The notes beneath the pieces are model-generated. The model was not told the origin of the DNA and searched no databases. It saw only the letters and a program-made list of their open reading frames with translations. From an uncultured Sphingomonadales bacterium (GTDB taxonomy: Bacteria > Pseudomonadota > Alphaproteobacteria > Sphingomonadales > Sphingomonadaceae): 9,400 nt of DNA. The translations under genes and the position numbers were made by a program. Shown one piece after another: positions 7,072 through 9,400 of the stretch. Every line of letters begins with the position of its first letter. Within the stretch, counting starts at the first letter, position 1. The stretch is from the NCBI GenBank assembly GCA_937898535.1, contig CALDKP010000404.1:1-9400 (forward strand), read 5' to 3'.

Positions 7072-7650
7072 TCAATCCCGCGCCAACGCTTGCCGGACCG
7101 CGCGCGCCACATGCCGCGAAGATCGCTCAAGTGCCGCAGGCGCGCTGCCCTTGCCCGAATCCGACACGTTGATGGTCAGCCGCACATGCGTTGGCGCACC
7201 GGCAGCCCCACCCGTTTCAATACGCCCGCTGCTGGTTGGGACAAACAGCTCTGGCCCGCGCTCACCGACGCGGTACGCCCTGCCCGGCGACACCGGACCG
7301 CCCGTGGCACGTCCGGGTGCGCCAAGCGCGTTGCCCAACAACGCACCCAATGACGCAAGCAGGCCGCCCCCGCCAGACGCACCGCTGCCGATATTATTGA
7401 GGCCGGTCTGAATCGCGGAACGCGCAATCTCCGAAAGCACGGACAGCGCAACCCGGCGCAAATCTTCAAAGCCGAACTTCCCGCGCTGAATGGCACCAAC
7501 CAGGCCGCGTTCCAGTGCGGCGCCCGCGCGTTCAAGGCCATCGGCAAAGGGGCCGTCAAGTTCAGCCCGCATCGTCGCGACGTCGCTTGCAAAGGCGCGG
7601 GTATCGGCGCGGACCGATACGACCAGCCTATCGATTTCTTCGTCCATCAT
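7072..7650 (-). CDS. Short tail tape measure protein (RcGTA g11 equivalent)
   Basis: This 192-residue protein begins with a charged helical region (DRLVVSVRADTRAFASDVATMRAEL), continues with helices containing RGKFGFEDLRRVALSVLSEIARSAI, then a Gly-rich linker (about 88-110). It ends with the tape-measure signature TGGPVSPGRAYRVGERGPE (residues 116-134) and a short basic helix. It sets tail length and acts as scaffold for tube assembly inside the tail lumen. It is far smaller than phage tape measures (often 600-2000 residues) but close to RcGTA g11 (about 220). The first ATG overlaps the preceding stop (ATGA). The next codon is also ATG and has better spacing from the AGGAG at 7655-7659, so either Met may be used; the difference is one residue. 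Confidence 0.88.
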   Translation of the reverse strand: MMDEEIDRLVVSVRADTRAFASDVATMRAELDGPFADGLERAGAALERGLVGAIQRGKFGFEDLRRVALSVLSEIARSAIQTGLNNIGSGASGGGGLLASLGALLGNALGAPGRATGGPVSPGRAYRVGERGPELFVPTSSGRIETGGAAGAPTHVRLTINVSDSGKGSAPAALERSSRHVARAVRQALARD

Positions 7651-7853
7651 TGGTCTCCTGCCGCTCCATCTGGAAACAGCGACATCAGCTTTTGAATTTC
7701 GTTCGGGTCGGGCGGGGCCGCGTCTTGGCCGTCGGCACCCTGCAAAATTGCGAGCAGCTCAGCGGGTGTAGCGCCCCAGAATTCGTCCGGACGCCACCCC
7801 AATTGCAGCGCGCACATCGCGCTTAACCGCAATGCGGTTTCACCAAATGTCAT
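7647..7853 (-). CDS. Small phage tail assembly chaperone-like protein (RcGTA g10.1 position)
   Basis: This 68-residue protein lies between the g10-type chaperone and the tape measure, overlapping both neighbours by four bases (ATGA). It has a helical N-terminal part with LRLSAMCALQLGWRPDEFWGATPAELLAIL (residues 8-37), typical of small alphaproteobacterial tail assembly chaperones of GTA clusters, and an acidic Pro-rich tail. In tailed phages, a pair of chaperone products made just before the tape measure coats it during tube assembly. Here they are separate overlapping genes; I see no need for a frameshift. The function is inferred mainly from position and the Gly-Trp-Arg-Pro-Asp-Glu-Phe-Trp segment. 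Confidence 0.8.
   Translation of the reverse strand: MTFGETALRLSAMCALQLGWRPDEFWGATPAELLAILQGADGQDAAPPDPNEIQKLMSLFPDGAAGDQ
7655..7659 (-). promoter_or_regulatory. Shine-Dalgarno of the tape measure gene
   Basis: The minus strand reads AGGAG, four bases before the first ATG at 7650 and seven before the second at 7647. The longer spacing slightly favours initiation at the second ATG. Confidence 0.5.
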
Positions 7854-8164
7854 CGCCCGCTTAAAATCTGCCCGAGCAGAATTTTGAGCGCAGGCGTCAT
7901 CGCCGCAAGACCCGCTTGCGTCAGGCGCTCGCTAAAGTCGGCGCGCGTCACCCCGGCATCGCCGTCAGCTCGGCAATGCCAAAACAGACTGACCATTTCC
8001 GATAGTTTCAGCCCCCCCGCAGCCGCGCGTTCGACCAAGGCGAAGAGTGGCCCAAGTTCGTCTTCACAGGCCACCAAAGCCGCAAAGGTTGGGCGCAGCA
8101 AGATATGCCCGCCTTCCACCGCAACCATCGCCTCACCGCGCAGCGCATTGGCCGGCCGGTTCAT
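7850..8164 (-). CDS. GTA gp10-family protein, tail assembly chaperone (RcGTA g10 equivalent)
   Basis: This 104-residue protein has the gp10-family layout: RGEAMVAVEGGHILLRPTFAALVACEDELGPLFALVERAAAG (about 9-50), a beta-type lead followed by helices, then LSEMVSLFWHCRADGDAGVTRADFSERLTQAGL. Members sit between the major tail protein and the tape measure and are thought to help polymerise tail tube around the tape measure. The start overlaps the major tail protein stop by four bases (ATGA) and the end overlaps the next chaperone gene likewise. It is of usual length and intact. Confidence 0.85.
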   Translation of the reverse strand: MNRPANALRGEAMVAVEGGHILLRPTFAALVACEDELGPLFALVERAAAGGLKLSEMVSLFWHCRADGDAGVTRADFSERLTQAGLAAMTPALKILLGQILSGR

Positions 8165-8568
8165 AAGGATGTCACCTGACCACTGCTTTCAAGCGCCAGC
8201 GTGTAGGAGCGCTCGCCGTTGAAATCGCCGGCATAATCCAGCCGCGCGACAAGGAATTTGCCGCGCAACCGGTCACCGCTTTCGAAGCTCAATTCATAAT
8301 CGTCGAGCAGGCCGGACAGTGCGTTATTCTTAATCCGCGTCTCTGCCGTCGATCCGGTAAACACGCCAGCACCCGATACCGAAACCGAACGCACGCCCGC
8401 GCCCGAAAGCAGTTCGCGCCACGCGCCGCTGCCTTTATGGGTGATGACAACCGGATCGCCATTGATCGACAGTTGCGTGGTGCGGAGACCCGCAACCGTT
8501 GCGTACACAGGCGTCGATGTGCCGTCGCCAACCTTCAACAGGAAGGCGCTTCCTTTTTCTGCAGGCAT
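8161..8568 (-). CDS. Major tail tube protein, TP901-1 family (RcGTA g9 equivalent)
   Basis: Translation from the ATG at 8568 gives 135 residues. The frame is open back to 8787, but the N-terminal extension from there is Trp/Cys/Arg-rich, lies antisense-free over the preceding gene in another frame, and resembles nothing. The ATG at 8568 has AAGGAA seven bases upstream and gives the family-typical MPAEKGSAFLLKVGDG. The body has TP901-1 major tail features: TTQLSINGDPVVITHKGSGAWRELLSGAG, SVSGAGVF, and LDDYELSFESGDRLRGKFLVARLDYAGDFNGE. The protein forms the stacked hexameric rings of the tail tube. It is the only tail gene here preceded by a sizeable non-coding gap, which also carries a hairpin, and it is the product needed in the greatest number. 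Confidence 0.88.
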   Translation of the reverse strand: MPAEKGSAFLLKVGDGTSTPVYATVAGLRTTQLSINGDPVVITHKGSGAWRELLSGAGVRSVSVSGAGVFTGSTAETRIKNNALSGLLDDYELSFESGDRLRGKFLVARLDYAGDFNGERSYTLALESSGQVTSL

Positions 8569-8590
8569 AAGCCTTTTCCTTTCGAAAATG

Positions 8591-8608
8591 CCCCGCCAAC
8601 CGGCGAGG
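8591..8608 (-). promoter_or_regulatory. Stable tetraloop hairpin before the major tail protein gene
   Basis: In the transcript CCUCGCC pairs with GGCGGGG (six Watson-Crick pairs and one U-G) around a GGUU loop, 22 bases upstream of the major tail protein ATG and inside the 70-bp gap. Only four U residues follow after two bases, so it is at best a weak terminator. An attenuator, an RNA-processing site or a 5' stabiliser of the downstream message are all possible. A second, smaller stem (CGCCG/CGGCG, 8624-8638) sits directly after the upstream stop codon. Confidence 0.5.
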
Positions 8609-8638
8609 AGATATGTGATTATGCGCCGTTCGGCGGCG

Positions 8639-9037
8639 TCAGATCGCGAGCAACCGCACGCGGTACTCAACCAGCCCGGCCCAAGGCCCGGCCGCATCGC
8701 GAACAACCATCGAACGCAGGAAGACGAGGCTCGCGATCCGCCAATCCGGCAGGTCGCGGGGTATGGCCAGAACGGCATCCTCAACATGCGACATCAGGTT
8801 GGACAAGCGGGTCGCGGACTCGCCATCATCCCACACCGTCAACGCCAGCCGAATCTCACGGCCCGCAATGGTCTTCGTGCTCCAATCGCTGGCGATCCCG
8901 TCGTTGATGGCGACATAGGGAAATGCAGCACGCGGCGGCGGACCGTCATAAACGCCCGTCAGCGCATTCGCCAAAACGGGATGCGCTGTCAGTGCAGCAA
9001 CGGCTGCTGCCTGAAGCGTGTGCATCGCGCTGTTCAT
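8639..9037 (-). CDS. Tail terminator protein, DUF3168 family (RcGTA g8 equivalent)
   Basis: This 132-residue protein starts with an Ala-rich helix (MNSAMHTLQAAAVAALTAHP) and continues with the DUF3168 core: LTGVYDGPPPRAAFPYVAIND, then GREIRLALTVWDD, SHVEDAVLAI, and VVRDAAGPWAGLVEYRVRLLAI as the last strand. DUF3168 proteins cap the head-proximal end of the tail tube and join it to the stopper. The start overlaps the preceding small gene by four bases (ATGA). Ribosome binding signals are weak, so translation is likely coupled. A Met at codon 5 is a less likely alternative start. Confidence 0.87.
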   Translation of the reverse strand: MNSAMHTLQAAAVAALTAHPVLANALTGVYDGPPPRAAFPYVAINDGIASDWSTKTIAGREIRLALTVWDDGESATRLSNLMSHVEDAVLAIPRDLPDWRIASLVFLRSMVVRDAAGPWAGLVEYRVRLLAI

Positions 9038-9231
9038 CGTCCAAAATTCCTTAATTGAGGGTCATAGAGCATGCGTCGCCGCAGGTTTTTGCCGACAAGG
9101 CAGATGCCATCGCCGCTGCGCTCCACATCGACGCCGGCGGGGCGGGGAGCGTGCATCAGTCGGTCGCAAATATCGTCTGCGCGGCGTTCCGCCACAGCAG
9201 CCGCCTTTGATTTGATCCGGTCGGTATTCAC
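9034..9231 (-). CDS. Small protein of unknown function between stopper and tail terminator
   Basis: This 65-residue protein starts with GTG, overlaps the stopper stop codon (GTGA) and the tail terminator start (ATGA), and has the best Shine-Dalgarno of the region (AGGAGG, four bases before the start). These features argue strongly that it is a real gene. It has a charged N-terminal helix (TDRIKSKAAAVAERRADDICDRL) and a short beta-like C-terminal part (VDVERSGDGICLVGKNLRRRML, then DPQLRNFGR). I do not recognise a family with confidence. HK97 gp10-like minor tail or joining proteins occupy this position in many siphophages but are longer. I recall no gene here in RcGTA. It may belong to the neck of the particle (inference from position only). 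Confidence 0.72.
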   Translation of the reverse strand: MNTDRIKSKAAAVAERRADDICDRLMHAPRPAGVDVERSGDGICLVGKNLRRRMLYDPQLRNFGR

Positions 9232-9400
9232 CGGACCTCCTCACAGGTGAGCCGCATCTGTGCTGGCGTAACGGGATCGCTCAACACCGCGCGCACCGCG
9301 AGATATTTGCCGCGCCATGCCAAGCGCGTGGAAAGCCCGACGCCTTCACGCTTGCGCATGGTCACTTGCCAGCGGGGCAAGGCAGACAAAGCATCCGAGC
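9228..9400 (-). CDS. Head-tail stopper / head closure protein, C-terminal part (RcGTA g7 equivalent)
   Basis: Only the last 56 residues are in the window; the 5' part lies beyond the right edge. The translation (frame starting at 9398) includes RWQVTMRKREGVGLSTRLAW, then RGKYLAVRAVLSDP and MRLTCEEVR before TGA. The W-basic-G-K-x-YxVRxV segment followed by a strand with a terminal charged residue is typical of the SPP1 gp16-like head-tail joining family. Together with the DUF3168 gene just downstream, this identifies it as the neck protein closing the portal. It overlaps the next gene by four bases (GTGA). Confidence 0.75.
   Translation of the reverse strand, partial: SDALSALPRWQVTMRKREGVGLSTRLAWRGKYLAVRAVLSDPVTPAQMRLTCEEVR
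9236..9241 (-). promoter_or_regulatory. Consensus Shine-Dalgarno of the 65-residue gene
   Basis: The minus strand reads AGGAGG, four bases before the GTG at 9231, within the last codons of the upstream stopper gene. It decides the otherwise doubtful GTG start. Confidence 0.65.

Noticed and set aside
8569..8787. N-terminal extension of the major tail protein back to 8787
   Set aside because: The extension overlaps the tail terminator gene, has a Trp/Cys/Arg-rich composition unlike a tail protein, and the ATG at 8568 has a proper ribosome site and family-like N-terminus.
8441..9058. Plus-strand open frame of 205 codons
   Set aside because: It lies antisense across the tail terminator, the hairpin gap and part of the major tail gene, which are well supported. 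The composition is typical of a shadow frame in GC-rich DNA.
1..9400. CRISPR arrays, tRNA or rRNA genes, insertion sequences, transposases
   Set aside because: No direct-repeat array, cloverleaf-like segment, terminal inverted repeat pair or transposase-like translation was seen on either strand.

Overview
The window is almost entirely one minus-strand gene cluster encoding the tail of a small siphovirus-like particle. It is most simply read as the tail half of an alphaproteobacterial gene transfer agent (GTA) cluster, syntenic with Rhodobacter capsulatus GTA (RcGTA) genes g7 to g15. Moderate-to-high GC, the order of the tail genes, the final DUF2793 gene and the neighbouring OmpA-like outer-membrane protein all suggest a sphingomonad (Sphingomonadales). 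The genus cannot be set from the sequence alone.

Layout in the direction of transcription, from right to left: head-tail stopper (9228-9400, cut by the window edge); an extra 65-residue protein (9034-9231); tail terminator DUF3168 (8639-9037); a 70-bp gap with a stable hairpin; major tail tube protein (8161-8568); tail assembly chaperone g10 (7850-8164); a second small chaperone-like protein (7647-7853); a very short tape measure (7072-7650); an enlarged distal tail protein in which a long N-terminal region containing a predicted TIM barrel is fused to DUF2460 (4744-7068); hub protein DUF2163 with a candidate Fe-S cysteine set (3923-4744); NlpC/P60 peptidase (3499-3933); a compact host-specificity 'megatron' protein (1317-3497); and a DUF2793 protein (835-1284). 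Capsid, portal, protease and terminase genes would lie beyond the right edge.

Nearly all junctions overlap by 1 to 11 bases or are 1 to 3 bases apart, several of them ATGA or GTGA overlaps. This indicates one translationally coupled operon. The two exceptions are the structured gap before the major tail protein and a 32-bp gap before the DUF2793 gene, which has a consensus Shine-Dalgarno sequence. No frame is broken.

The left 674 bases encode a secreted OmpA-type beta-barrel protein whose 3' end leaves the window. It is preceded by a 160-bp intergenic region holding a candidate promoter and a near upstream inverted repeat. It looks like an ordinary, highly expressed chromosomal gene and marks the left border of the cluster.

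The most notable feature is a different distribution of domains between two tail-tip proteins. Compared with RcGTA as I remember it, the g15 protein is shorter by roughly the amount by which the g12 protein is longer. A TIM-barrel-like region sits in the g12 protein rather than in g15.
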